Of a stretch of DNA of 36,187 nucleotides, positions 29,919-36,187 are shown piece after piece. The notes beneath the pieces are model-generated. The model made no database searches. It saw nothing but the letters and a program-made list of their open reading frames with translations, and was not told where the DNA came from. The position numbers and the translations under genes were made by a program. This DNA comes from an uncultured Clostridium sp. (GTDB lineage: Bacteria > Bacillota > Clostridia > TANB77 > CAG-465): the NCBI GenBank assembly GCA_905204915.1, contig CAJLBR010000010.1:1-36187 (forward strand). The letters run 5' to 3'. Numbering within the stretch: position 1 is the first letter of the stretch; every line of letters begins with the position of its first letter.

Positions 29919-30782
29919 ATGATAAATAATAAATTAGGAAAATTATACGTGGTTGGAACACCAATAGGAAACTTAGAAGATATAACTCTAAGAGCTATAA
30001 ATACTTTAAAAAAAGTTGATATAATTTTGGCTGAGGATACTAGACAAACATTAAAGCTATTAAATCATTTGGACATATCTAAAAAAATGATTAGTTATCA
30101 TAGACATAACGAAAAGGAAAAGTTAAACTATGTTATAGAACTTCTAGAAGAAGGAAATGATATAGCGTTAGTATCAGATGCTGGAATGCCAATTATTTCC
30201 GACCCTGGTGAAAATCTTGTAAAATATCTAAGGGATAATAACTATGATATAGAGGTTATTCCAGGTGTTACAGCTTTTGTTACTGGGATTGTTGGTAGTG
30301 GACTAGATGCTACAAGATTTGTGTTTGAAGGATTTTTATCAGTAAGCAAAAAGCAAAGAAGAGCTAAGCTAGAAGTTTTAAAAAACGAAACTAGAACTAT
30401 AATCTTTTATGAAGCGCCTCACAAAATATTATACACTTTAAAAGATATGCTAGAAGTACTTGGAAATAGAAAAATATGTATAGCTAGAGAACTTACTAAA
30501 ATACATGAGGAATATATTTCTACTACTTTTGAAGAAGCAATAGATAATATAGAAAAAAATGGCATCAAAGGTGAAATAGTTTTAATAATAGAGGGAAAAT
30601 CTGAAGAAGAAATAAGAGAAAAGAAATTAATGGAATTAAACGAAAAATCAAATTTAGATTTAGTAAAAGAAGAAATTAAAAATGGCCTATCTAAAAAAGA
30701 AGCTATAAAAAAGGTGGCTAAAGAAAAGGGCTTAAATAAAAATGATGTGTATAAAGAATGCTTAAATTTGGAGGAAGATTAA
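29919..30782 (+). CDS. rsmI: 16S rRNA (cytidine-1402-2'-O)-methyltransferase RsmI
   Basis: A 287-residue tetrapyrrole-methylase-fold enzyme that 2'-O-methylates C1402 in the 30S decoding centre. The N-terminus LYVVGTPIGNLEDITLRA is the family signature; ILAEDTRQTLKLL, ALVSDAGMPIISDPG and VIPGVTAF form the SAM and substrate sites, and FYEAPHKI is typical near residue 165. The C-terminal 50 residues are the usual Lys/Glu-rich helix tail. ATG 29919 has AGGTGA 5 bases upstream; the GTG at 29910 is part of that region. The stop TAA overlaps the next start as TAATG, so rnhB is translationally coupled. Confidence 0.96.
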   Translation: MINNKLGKLYVVGTPIGNLEDITLRAINTLKKVDIILAEDTRQTLKLLNHLDISKKMISYHRHNEKEKLNYVIELLEEGNDIALVSDAGMPIISDPGENLVKYLRDNNYDIEVIPGVTAFVTGIVGSGLDATRFVFEGFLSVSKKQRRAKLEVLKNETRTIIFYEAPHKILYTLKDMLEVLGNRKICIARELTKIHEEYISTTFEEAIDNIEKNGIKGEIVLIIEGKSEEEIREKKLMELNEKSNLDLVKEEIKNGLSKKEAIKKVAKEKGLNKNDVYKECLNLEED

Positions 30783-31414
30783 TGAAAGATGTTGAAGAAA
30801 AAAGACTTGAAGAAATGTTAAAGATAGAAAATGACCTTTACGAAAAAGGCTATAAATTAATAGCTGGAGTTGATGAAGCTGGTCGTGGACCACTTTGCGG
30901 CCCTGTAGTAGCTGCTGCTGTTATATTACCTGAAAATTATAAGATAGAAGGGGTAAATGATTCCAAAAAGCTTAGTGAAAAGAAAAGGGAAATGTTATAT
31001 GATAAGATAATTAATGAAGCTGTTGCCGTTGGAGTGGGAATATCAGATGTCGATGTAATTGAAGAAGTAAATATATTAAATGCAACTAAAATGGCTATGA
31101 AAGAAGCAATATCTAAATTATCTGTAAAACCAGACTTTGTTTTAATAGATGGAAATCAGATGATTGACATAAATATAGAGGCAAGTACTGTTGTATCTGG
31201 AGATGCCAAGTCTGAGTCTATTGCAGCCGCATCAATAATAGCAAAAGTTACAAGGGATAGAATGTTGTATGATTATGATAAAGTATATCCAGAATATGGC
31301 TTTGCAAAACACAAAGGATATGGTACTAAGGCACATATTGCAGCAATAAAAGAGTACGGACTTACACCAATACATAGACCTAGTTTTTGTACTAAATTTG
31401 TAAATAATAAATAG
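30782..31414 (+). CDS. rnhB: Ribonuclease HII
   Basis: A 210-residue endonuclease that removes ribonucleotides from DNA and RNA-DNA hybrids with Mg2+ or Mn2+. The DEDD site is complete: D31 and E32 in GVDEAGRGPLCGP, D123 in LIDGNQ and D141 in SGDAKSESIAAASI. The C-terminal HKGYGTKAH and HRPSF match the family. ATG 30782 follows TTGGAGGAAGATT inside the rsmI end and overlaps its stop by one base; a 30758 start would lie within that ribosome-binding region. It is the second gene of the rsmI operon. Confidence 0.97.
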   Translation: MKDVEEKRLEEMLKIENDLYEKGYKLIAGVDEAGRGPLCGPVVAAAVILPENYKIEGVNDSKKLSEKKREMLYDKIINEAVAVGVGISDVDVIEEVNILNATKMAMKEAISKLSVKPDFVLIDGNQMIDINIEASTVVSGDAKSESIAAASIIAKVTRDRMLYDYDKVYPEYGFAKHKGYGTKAHIAAIKEYGLTPIHRPSFCTKFVNNK

Positions 31415-31422
31415 TAATATAA

Positions 31423-31453
31423 GGACATATCAAAGTATAAATTATGATATGCC
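31423..31453 (+). other. Hairpin directly before a ribosome-binding site
   Basis: GG-A-CATATCA / TGATATG-CC, nine pairs with one bulge and a 12-base loop, ending 1-2 bases before GGAAGGAGGA of the next gene. No T tract, so it is not a terminator; it may expose or protect the ribosome-binding site. Confidence 0.5.
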
Positions 31454-31468
31454 TGGAAGGAGGATTTT

Positions 31469-32938
31469 ATGGATTATATAGAAAAAAATAAAAAAGAAAT
31501 TGATGATATTATCGATGAAATTTTACAAGAAAGAGTAGATGTGGATTTTACAAATCATTCATCTGAATTTGTAAATCATTTTTTCAATCGTGATGAAGCA
31601 GAAAGAATAATTTTAGAAAGAGAAGGAAAAGATTTACAAGAAGAGTTTAATGATGCCATTAAAAAAGATCCTATGGTTTTAGAGAGCATATCACAAAGAT
31701 TAGATGGCAAAACTAGAGAAGATGTATTAGAAGAAGAAAGACAAGAAGAAATTAGCGAAAGAACTGAAGAAATAGCTAAAGAAGAAAACTTAACTAATGA
31801 AGAAAAAGAAAAGATAAAAGAAGAAGCTAAAAGTGAAGAGGACGTTACTACAGATATGCTAAAAGCACTAGTAGTAAAAGCCGTATATGAACATACATTA
31901 GAAGAATATCATAAATTAAGAGAAGATTTATATACTGGTGTTAATGGACAAGTAAAAACAGGTGAACTTACAAATGGCGATAGAATGGATACAAAACTTA
32001 TAATGTATGAAAGATATATTAAGAAGTTAGATTTACAATACAAAGGATATACAGGAAATCTTATAACTCAAGATGATGAAAAAATAAAAGAAGAGGAAAA
32101 CAAATGTTTTGCAAGAGACCAAAAAAATGAAAGAATTGTTTATGCAAAAACTGAAGCAAATTTAGATAGAGTAAAACAATTAAATGATGAATTAAATGGA
32201 ATTGCTGAAGAAATATCATGGAGAAGTGCAAATGCAAGTTTAATGAATACTGAGGATTTTGAACAAGAAATGGCTAAATTACAACAAATGTATGCAGATA
32301 AGATTGTTGAACTAAGATCTTTAAATCCAGATATAGTTGAACTTACAAGACAGGTAGAAGAAAAACAAAAAACTGATATAACACGTGATAGAGTAGTTGG
32401 TAATGAATATGAAAGACAAAAGTATAAAAAAGGAGTAATAGATTCTAAAAACGGGGCTCTTGATGAATATACTAATAAACAAGAAGAGAGAATAGAAGAT
32501 AAAGTTGATATGCAAAATAATCAAATGAGTCAAAATTTAATAAATTCTATAGAAGAACAACAAAAAATGGCAGATTCTTGTTTTGCTAAATTTGAAAGCA
32601 CTGGAGATATAAGAGATTACAATGAAGCTGTATCACATTTGAAAATGGCAGAACAAATGGCTGGAATAACATCAGTTGAATTTGAAGAAATTGAAGAGAT
32701 GCCTCAAGACGTAAATGAAGAAGTAGATAAAGAAGACAAAAATGTTGATGAGAGAAAAGAAGATATTGAAAATGATAAAAAAGATAATATGGGACTTGAT
32801 AGAACAGCAGATGATAGAATATCAAATTTAAAAGCAAGCTACCGTGAAAGATCAAATGAACTAAATGAGAAATTAAATGGTATGAGAAATAAAGACAAAG
32901 AAAAAGATGATAACGTCATGGTTAGGAAAATGAATTAA
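31469..32938 (+). CDS. Long charged coiled-coil protein of unknown function
   Basis: A 489-residue cytoplasmic protein dominated by Glu, Lys, Asp and Gln, with no signal peptide or hydrophobic segment. Heptad-like coiled coil is evident at about 60-130 (for example RQEEISERTEEIAKEEN), 235-300 and 330-390, separated by a more globular part around 130-220 (MLKALVVKAVYEHTLEEYHK, YERYIKKLDLQYKGYTG). The last 90 residues are acidic and low-complexity, ending in a basic patch (MVRKMN). I do not recognise a family. The start follows GGAAGGAGGATTTT. A hairpin but no strong promoter precedes it, so it may belong to the rsmI-rnhB transcript; aldolase follows after 14 bases. A structural or scaffold role is a guess. 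Confidence 0.75.
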   Translation: MDYIEKNKKEIDDIIDEILQERVDVDFTNHSSEFVNHFFNRDEAERIILEREGKDLQEEFNDAIKKDPMVLESISQRLDGKTREDVLEEERQEEISERTEEIAKEENLTNEEKEKIKEEAKSEEDVTTDMLKALVVKAVYEHTLEEYHKLREDLYTGVNGQVKTGELTNGDRMDTKLIMYERYIKKLDLQYKGYTGNLITQDDEKIKEEENKCFARDQKNERIVYAKTEANLDRVKQLNDELNGIAEEISWRSANASLMNTEDFEQEMAKLQQMYADKIVELRSLNPDIVELTRQVEEKQKTDITRDRVVGNEYERQKYKKGVIDSKNGALDEYTNKQEERIEDKVDMQNNQMSQNLINSIEEQQKMADSCFAKFESTGDIRDYNEAVSHLKMAEQMAGITSVEFEEIEEMPQDVNEEVDKEDKNVDERKEDIENDKKDNMGLDRTADDRISNLKASYRERSNELNEKLNGMRNKDKEKDDNVMVRKMN

Positions 32939-32952
32939 TAGGGGGAAGATAT

Positions 32953-33897
32953 ATGGGACTTACAACAACAAAAGAATTATTTAAAAAAGCATATGAAGGT
33001 CATTATGCAATAGGTGCATTTAATGTAAATAATATGGAAATTGTACAGGGAATTATGGAGGCTGCAAGAGAGACTAACTCTCCTGTAATTTTGCAAGTTT
33101 CTGCAGGTGCAAGAAAGTATGCAAATCCAATTTACTTAAAGAAATTGGTTGAAGCTGCTATAGAATGTAATAATCAAAGTGGAGTAGATATACCAGTTGT
33201 ACTTCATCTTGATCATGGTGCAGATTTTGAGATTTGCAAAGAATGTATTGATAGTGGCTTTACATCTGTCATGTTTGATGGCTCAAAATATGATTTTGAT
33301 GAAAATGTAAGAATTACTAAACAAGTAGTTGAATATGCTCATGCAAGAGGTGTTGTAGTTGAAGCCGAATTAGGAAAACTTGCTGGTATTGAAGATGATG
33401 TAAATGTTTCAGACGAGGATGCAATGTTTACTTCACCAGAAGAGGCTGAAAGATTTGTAAAAGAAACAGGATGTGATTCACTGGCTATAGCCATTGGAAC
33501 AAGCCATGGAGCTTACAAATTCAAAGGAGAAGCAAAACTTAGATTTGATATATTAGAAGAAATATCAAAAAGATTACCAGGATATCCAATTGTATTACAT
33601 GGAGCTTCATCTGTTCCACAAGAGTTTGTAAAAATGTGCAATGAATACGGTGGTAATATTCCAGGTGCAAAAGGCGTAGATGAAGAGCTTTTGAAAAAGG
33701 CGGCTACTATGGCAGTATGTAAAATAAATATTGATAGTGATATTCGTTTAGCAATGACTGCTAATATTCGTGAATGTTTTGCTAACCATCCTGAAGTATT
33801 TGATCCAAGAACCTATTTATCACAAGCAAGAACTGCAGTAAAAGATATGGTAAAGCATAAAATAGTTGATGTTTTAGGAAGCCAAGATAAGGCATAA
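32953..33897 (+). CDS. fba: Fructose-bisphosphate aldolase, class II
   Basis: A 314-residue zinc-dependent aldolase that splits fructose-1,6-bisphosphate into dihydroxyacetone phosphate and glyceraldehyde-3-phosphate in glycolysis. Markers: GAFNVNNMEIVQGIMEAA at the N-terminus, H85-L-D87-H88-G with the proton-transfer Asp and a zinc His, VEAELGKLAG, the zinc ligands H185 (TSHGAYKFKG) and H216 (VLHGASSVP), and NIDSDIRLA near the phosphate site. It is the type common in Clostridia and close in length to Bacillus FbaA, with a slightly longer insert (GGNIPGAKGVDEE). ATG follows TAGGGGGAAGAT, 14 bases after the preceding gene. Confidence 0.96.
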   Translation: MGLTTTKELFKKAYEGHYAIGAFNVNNMEIVQGIMEAARETNSPVILQVSAGARKYANPIYLKKLVEAAIECNNQSGVDIPVVLHLDHGADFEICKECIDSGFTSVMFDGSKYDFDENVRITKQVVEYAHARGVVVEAELGKLAGIEDDVNVSDEDAMFTSPEEAERFVKETGCDSLAIAIGTSHGAYKFKGEAKLRFDILEEISKRLPGYPIVLHGASSVPQEFVKMCNEYGGNIPGAKGVDEELLKKAATMAVCKINIDSDIRLAMTANIRECFANHPEVFDPRTYLSQARTAVKDMVKHKIVDVLGSQDKA

Positions 33898-33914
33898 GAT
33901 AGGAGTGATACACA

Positions 33915-34175
33915 ATGATTTATAATTATAGTCCTAAAGGCGTTTGTTCAAGAGAATTTATAATTGATATTGATAATGGTATTATTAATGAAATAAAAGT
34001 TATAGGCGGATGTAGTGGAAATCTACAAGGAATTGCTTCACTACTAAAAGGAATGAAAATAGAAGATGCTATTAAAAAATTAAAGGGAATAAAATGTGGT
34101 ATGAGAGATACTTCATGTCCTGATCAAATTGCAAGAGCTCTTGAATCAATAATTAAAGATAATGGAGATGTTTAA
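33915..34175 (+). CDS. TSCPD-domain small protein
   Basis: An 86-residue protein whose only domain is the TSCPD fold also found at the end of class II ribonucleotide reductases. The name-giving sequence is here as DTSCPDQIARAL, preceded by CSGNLQGIASLLKGM and IKCGM. Four cysteines (in KGVCSR, GGCSGN, IKCGM, TSCPD) could bind metal. Stand-alone proteins of this type are common in Clostridia and of unknown function. It starts after AGGAGTGATACACA, 17 bases from the aldolase, and precedes the membrane protein by 5 bases, so the three are probably co-transcribed. Confidence 0.88.
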   Translation: MIYNYSPKGVCSREFIIDIDNGIINEIKVIGGCSGNLQGIASLLKGMKIEDAIKKLKGIKCGMRDTSCPDQIARALESIIKDNGDV

Positions 34176-34180
34176 TTTAT

Positions 34181-35221
34181 ATGCTAGTACAAATTTTAGT
34201 TCTTATTTTACTAATATTTTTAAATGGAATATTTGCTTCATCTGAGATAGCATTTTTATCTCTTAATAAGCTAAAAATTAAAAAAATGAGTCAAAAAAAT
34301 GATGCTAAAGGAAATAAAGCAAAAAAGATAAGAAAGTTATTAGAAAAGCCAAGTGCTTTTCTTGCCACAATACAAATTGGTATAACTTTAGCGGGGTTTT
34401 TAGCTAGTGCCTTTGCTGCTGAAGCCTTTGCAGACAAAATCGTAGCAGGAATTTCTGTTTCATGGGCATCAGAAGCAACACTTAAAACAGTAATAGTAAT
34501 TTTAGTGACTTGTATACTTTCTTATTTTACACTAGTATTTGGCGAGCTAATACCAAAAAGAATTGCTATGACAAAAAGTGAAAAAATAGCATTTAGATAT
34601 GTTAACATGATTTACATACTTATGAAAGTAACCTATCCTTTCGTGTGGATTTTAACTTTTTCTACTAATATTATTTCAAAAATTCTTGGTATAAAAGAAA
34701 ATGAAGAAGAAAAAGTTACAGAAGAAGAAATTAAAATGATGATTGAGGAAGGTAAAAGAGATGGTACTATAGAAGCATCTGAAAAAGAATTAATTTATAA
34801 TATATTCAAATTGAATGATTTACCAGTTAAGAAAATAATGACACCAAGAGATGACATGAAAGTAATAGATGTTAATATGAATAAATCAGAAGTTATGGAT
34901 TTAATCAAAAATTCTAAATATACAAGGTTCCCAGTATATGAAGATAAACTGGACAATATAATTGGAATATTGAATGTAAAAGAAATAATAAAGACTTACT
35001 CTAAAGGTAATAAAAAGTTTGATATTAGAAAACTTATGGATGAGGATGTAGTATTCGTAAATGAAAAAGAGATAATTGACGACGTCTTTGAATTAATGAA
35101 AGAAAGACACGATCAAATGTTTTTGGTAAGCAATGATAGAAGAAAGATTACAGGACTTGTTACTATGGAAGATATTCTAGAAGAAATTGTTGGAAATATA
35201 TTTGACGAATACGATGATTAA
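34181..35221 (+). CDS. CNNM/CBS-domain membrane protein (HlyC/CorC family)
   Basis: A 346-residue inner-membrane protein of the CNNM (DUF21) family, bacterial relatives of Mg2+ exporters. Residues 1-20, about 58-78, 98-120 and 132-160 form the membrane domain with LIFLNGIFASSEIAFLSL and TLVFGELIPKR, the usual signatures. An acidic linker (EEEKVTEEEIKMMIEEG) leads to two CBS motifs (MTPRDDMKVIDVN...FPVYED, and the second ending ITGLVTMEDILEEIVG). The family's C-terminal CorC_HlyC domain (about 80 residues) is absent: the protein stops directly after GNIFDEYDD. Shorter versions exist, so this need not be damage. The start is 5 bases after the TSCPD stop; the best ribosome-binding site, GGAGATG, is rather far upstream. 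Confidence 0.92.
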   Translation: MLVQILVLILLIFLNGIFASSEIAFLSLNKLKIKKMSQKNDAKGNKAKKIRKLLEKPSAFLATIQIGITLAGFLASAFAAEAFADKIVAGISVSWASEATLKTVIVILVTCILSYFTLVFGELIPKRIAMTKSEKIAFRYVNMIYILMKVTYPFVWILTFSTNIISKILGIKENEEEKVTEEEIKMMIEEGKRDGTIEASEKELIYNIFKLNDLPVKKIMTPRDDMKVIDVNMNKSEVMDLIKNSKYTRFPVYEDKLDNIIGILNVKEIIKTYSKGNKKFDIRKLMDEDVVFVNEKEIIDDVFELMKERHDQMFLVSNDRRKITGLVTMEDILEEIVGNIFDEYDD

Positions 35222-35234
35222 TATACTATATTAA

Positions 35235-35263
35235 TTGACATAACTCTTATAAAATGTTATAAT
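35235..35263 (+). promoter_or_regulatory. Promoter of the 121-residue protein gene
   Basis: TTGACA (35235-35240), 17-bp spacer, TATAAT (35258-35263): full consensus. Confidence 0.88.
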
Positions 35264-35319
35264 ATTAATTACGTGTAAAGTAAATTATAATTTATAATTA
35301 ATTATAGGAGGGGCATGTT

Positions 35320-35685
35320 ATGCTTAAAGTTAGAAGACAAATGCTTAATGATTTTATGAAAATGAAAGAAGTGAAATTAAGCAGACGACAATATCAAGCA
35401 GTTCTATTTTTTATGTGCGAAGCTATTATCCCGTACTCAATTTCTCAGGTTTGTAATGATAATCTAGCAGAACTAGAGAAAAAATTGCTTATATATGAGA
35501 TGAATGATAAGCAACTGCATAGTGCAATAGAATCTATCATAACAGAAATAGAGGAAAGGACAGATAACTTTATAAGATGTTATAAAGAATATCTAGCACT
35601 AAAGGATGAGATTTTATCGGAAAAATATACTGCTAATGAGGAGATGTCACTCGTAAAAGCACTTTTAGGCTATTTAAAAGTATAA
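35320..35685 (+). CDS. Small helical protein of unknown function
   Basis: A 121-residue protein, nearly all predicted helix, that I do not recognise. The N-terminus is basic (VRRQMLNDFMKMKEVKLSRRQYQ), followed by a moderately hydrophobic stretch (AVLFFMCEAIIPYSISQVC) too short and polar for a clear membrane helix, then two long amphipathic helices (NLAELEKKLLIYEM; SAIESIITEIEERTDNF). It has a consensus promoter and a strong ATAGGAGGGG site. Its 3' neighbour is on the opposite strand and the two share a hairpin terminator. It could be a DNA-binding or adaptor protein, but nothing specific supports either. Confidence 0.72.
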   Translation: MLKVRRQMLNDFMKMKEVKLSRRQYQAVLFFMCEAIIPYSISQVCNDNLAELEKKLLIYEMNDKQLHSAIESIITEIEERTDNFIRCYKEYLALKDEILSEKYTANEEMSLVKALLGYLKV

Positions 35686-35690
35686 ACAAA

Positions 35691-35724
35691 AAACTCTCTA
35701 CCAAATAATATTGGTGGGGAGTTT
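35691..35724. terminator. Hairpin between convergent small genes
   Basis: AAACTCTCTACCAA / TTGGTGGGGAGTTT, 14 pairs with two wobbles. The T run is on the minus-strand side, so it mainly ends the minus-strand gene; on the plus strand it is a weaker terminator. Confidence 0.75.
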
Positions 35725-35740
35725 CTCTGTGTAAAAAAGT

Positions 35741-35935
35741 TTAAATTCTAAAGAAAATTGAGAAATAATACCAAAATGAATTTGTCATATCAAATATTAC
35801 TTCAAATATGTTTCTCTTTCTCCGATTATCATCTTCTTGATAATATCTTAATCCATCGTCAAAATCAGCCATGACATAGTTAAAAGACATTAAAAGAATG
35901 ATTACATAGAGATCTGTTTTACTTATAGCACCCAT
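35741..35935 (-). CDS. Small protein with one membrane-like segment, function unknown
   Basis: A 64-residue protein. A hydrophobic segment (LYVIILLMSFNYVMA) at about residues 9-23 is followed by an acidic stretch (DFDDGLRYYQEDD), a basic cluster (NRRKRN) and an aromatic C-terminus (FWYYFSIFFRI). ATG 35935 is chosen because AAGGAGGC lies 5 bases before it; an in-frame ATG 30 bases further upstream overlaps the ribosome-binding region. A consensus-like promoter and a hairpin with a T run frame the gene, which supports it being real despite its size. I do not recognise a family. Confidence 0.65.
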   Translation of the reverse strand: MGAISKTDLYVIILLMSFNYVMADFDDGLRYYQEDDNRRKRNIFEVIFDMTNSFWYYFSIFFRI

Positions 35936-35982
35936 AAAAGCCTCCTTAAAATTATTAATGGACAAAAAATTACGACCGCTAT

Positions 35983-36011
35983 ATTATAGCATAATTTATT
36001 AAAAAAGTAAA
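35983..36011 (-). promoter_or_regulatory. Promoter of the 64-residue protein gene
   Basis: On the minus strand: TTTACT (36011-36006), 17-bp spacer, TATAAT (35988-35983). Confidence 0.75.
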
Positions 36012-36029
36012 CCTCAAATAATTCTAATA

Positions 36030-36187
36030 CTATTTAAGATAGGCAATTGTGACTCCGTAACTACCTTCGTAATAATCTCCTAAAGAGTAGCTTATAACGT
36101 TTGGATTTTCTTTTAAATAATTATGTACTGCATTTCTTAATATGCCGCCATTTTTACCATGAATTATTTTAACTTTATGACGTCTAT
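36030..36187 (-). CDS. mutS2: Endonuclease MutS2, C-terminal Smr domain (5' part outside window)
   Basis: The last 52 codons of a minus-strand gene that continues past the window edge. The sequence is the Smr nuclease domain: VKIIHGKNGGILRNAV (family pattern HGKGTGxLRxxV), NYLKENPNVISYSLG, and GSYGVTIAYLK at the end (family pattern GGxGVTxVxL). In Firmicutes a C-terminal Smr domain with this ending is characteristic of MutS2, which acts on recombination intermediates and stalled ribosomes; a stand-alone Smr protein cannot be excluded from this fragment. The usual GKGTG reads GKNGG here. The stop is TAG at 36032-36030. Confidence 0.82.
   Translation of the reverse strand, partial: RRHKVKIIHGKNGGILRNAVHNYLKENPNVISYSLGDYYEGSYGVTIAYLK

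Overview
The window is a very AT-rich chromosomal segment, most likely from an anaerobic, spore-forming or recently spore-forming member of the Clostridia. The evidence is a SpoVT regulator, a SleB-type cortex/cell-wall hydrolase, a superoxide-dismutase-like protein of the clostridial kind, a TSCPD-domain protein and Gram-positive sortase biology. TGA is used as a stop (recD2 ends in TGA), so the mycoplasma code does not apply. Promoters are very uniform: nearly every intergenic region has TTGACA- or TTTACA-like -35, exactly 17 bp, then TATAAT, often as TGATATAAT.

Layout. 1-4.8 kb: the end of lysS, a fragment of a HipA-like kinase gene, divergent/convergent single genes (dCMP deaminase, diacylglycerol kinase, peptidoglycan-binding protein, trmL, SOD-like). 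4.8-6.9 kb: a tRNA-fMet/tRNA-Met pair with its own promoter and terminator, an HD-domain protein, a DUF3006 protein and a SleB-like hydrolase. 6.9-11.85 kb: a cell-surface locus. A decayed IS200-type element sits inside one copy of a duplicated terminator/promoter block; then come an unknown membrane protein, the second copy of that block, and a two-gene operon of a sortase and an 801-residue adhesin with a thioester domain, five CnaB repeats and an LVQTG sorting signal. 11.9-13.9 kb: an FAD-dependent oxidoreductase followed by a 490-bp stretch without a normal gene, which folds into an elaborate apparently free-standing RNA with two overlapping mini-ORFs. 13.9-18.1 kb: a calcium P-type ATPase interrupted by one in-frame TAA, and a metal-exporter/Fur-family operon behind a perfect 10-1-10 operator.

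18.1-25.6 kb: recD2, a KAP-type P-loop NTPase (possible phage defence), spoVT with a large dyad just after its promoter, and priA. 25.6-31.4 kb: an RluA-family pseudouridine synthase, a protein made of thirteen ~29-residue repeats, a TrmN6-like methyltransferase, two small tandem paralogues of unknown function each in its own transcription unit, then rsmI and rnhB overlapping by one base. 31.4-36.2 kb: a long charged coiled-coil protein, class II fructose-bisphosphate aldolase, a TSCPD protein, a CNNM/CBS membrane protein, two small unknown genes on opposite strands, and the Smr-domain end of mutS2 running off the window.

Most genes are housekeeping (translation, tRNA/rRNA modification, replication restart, DNA repair, metal homeostasis). 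The best places to look for something new are the surface locus with its duplicated control region, the structured RNA at 13.5-13.8 kb, the 29-residue repeat protein, the tandem small paralogues and the KAP NTPase.
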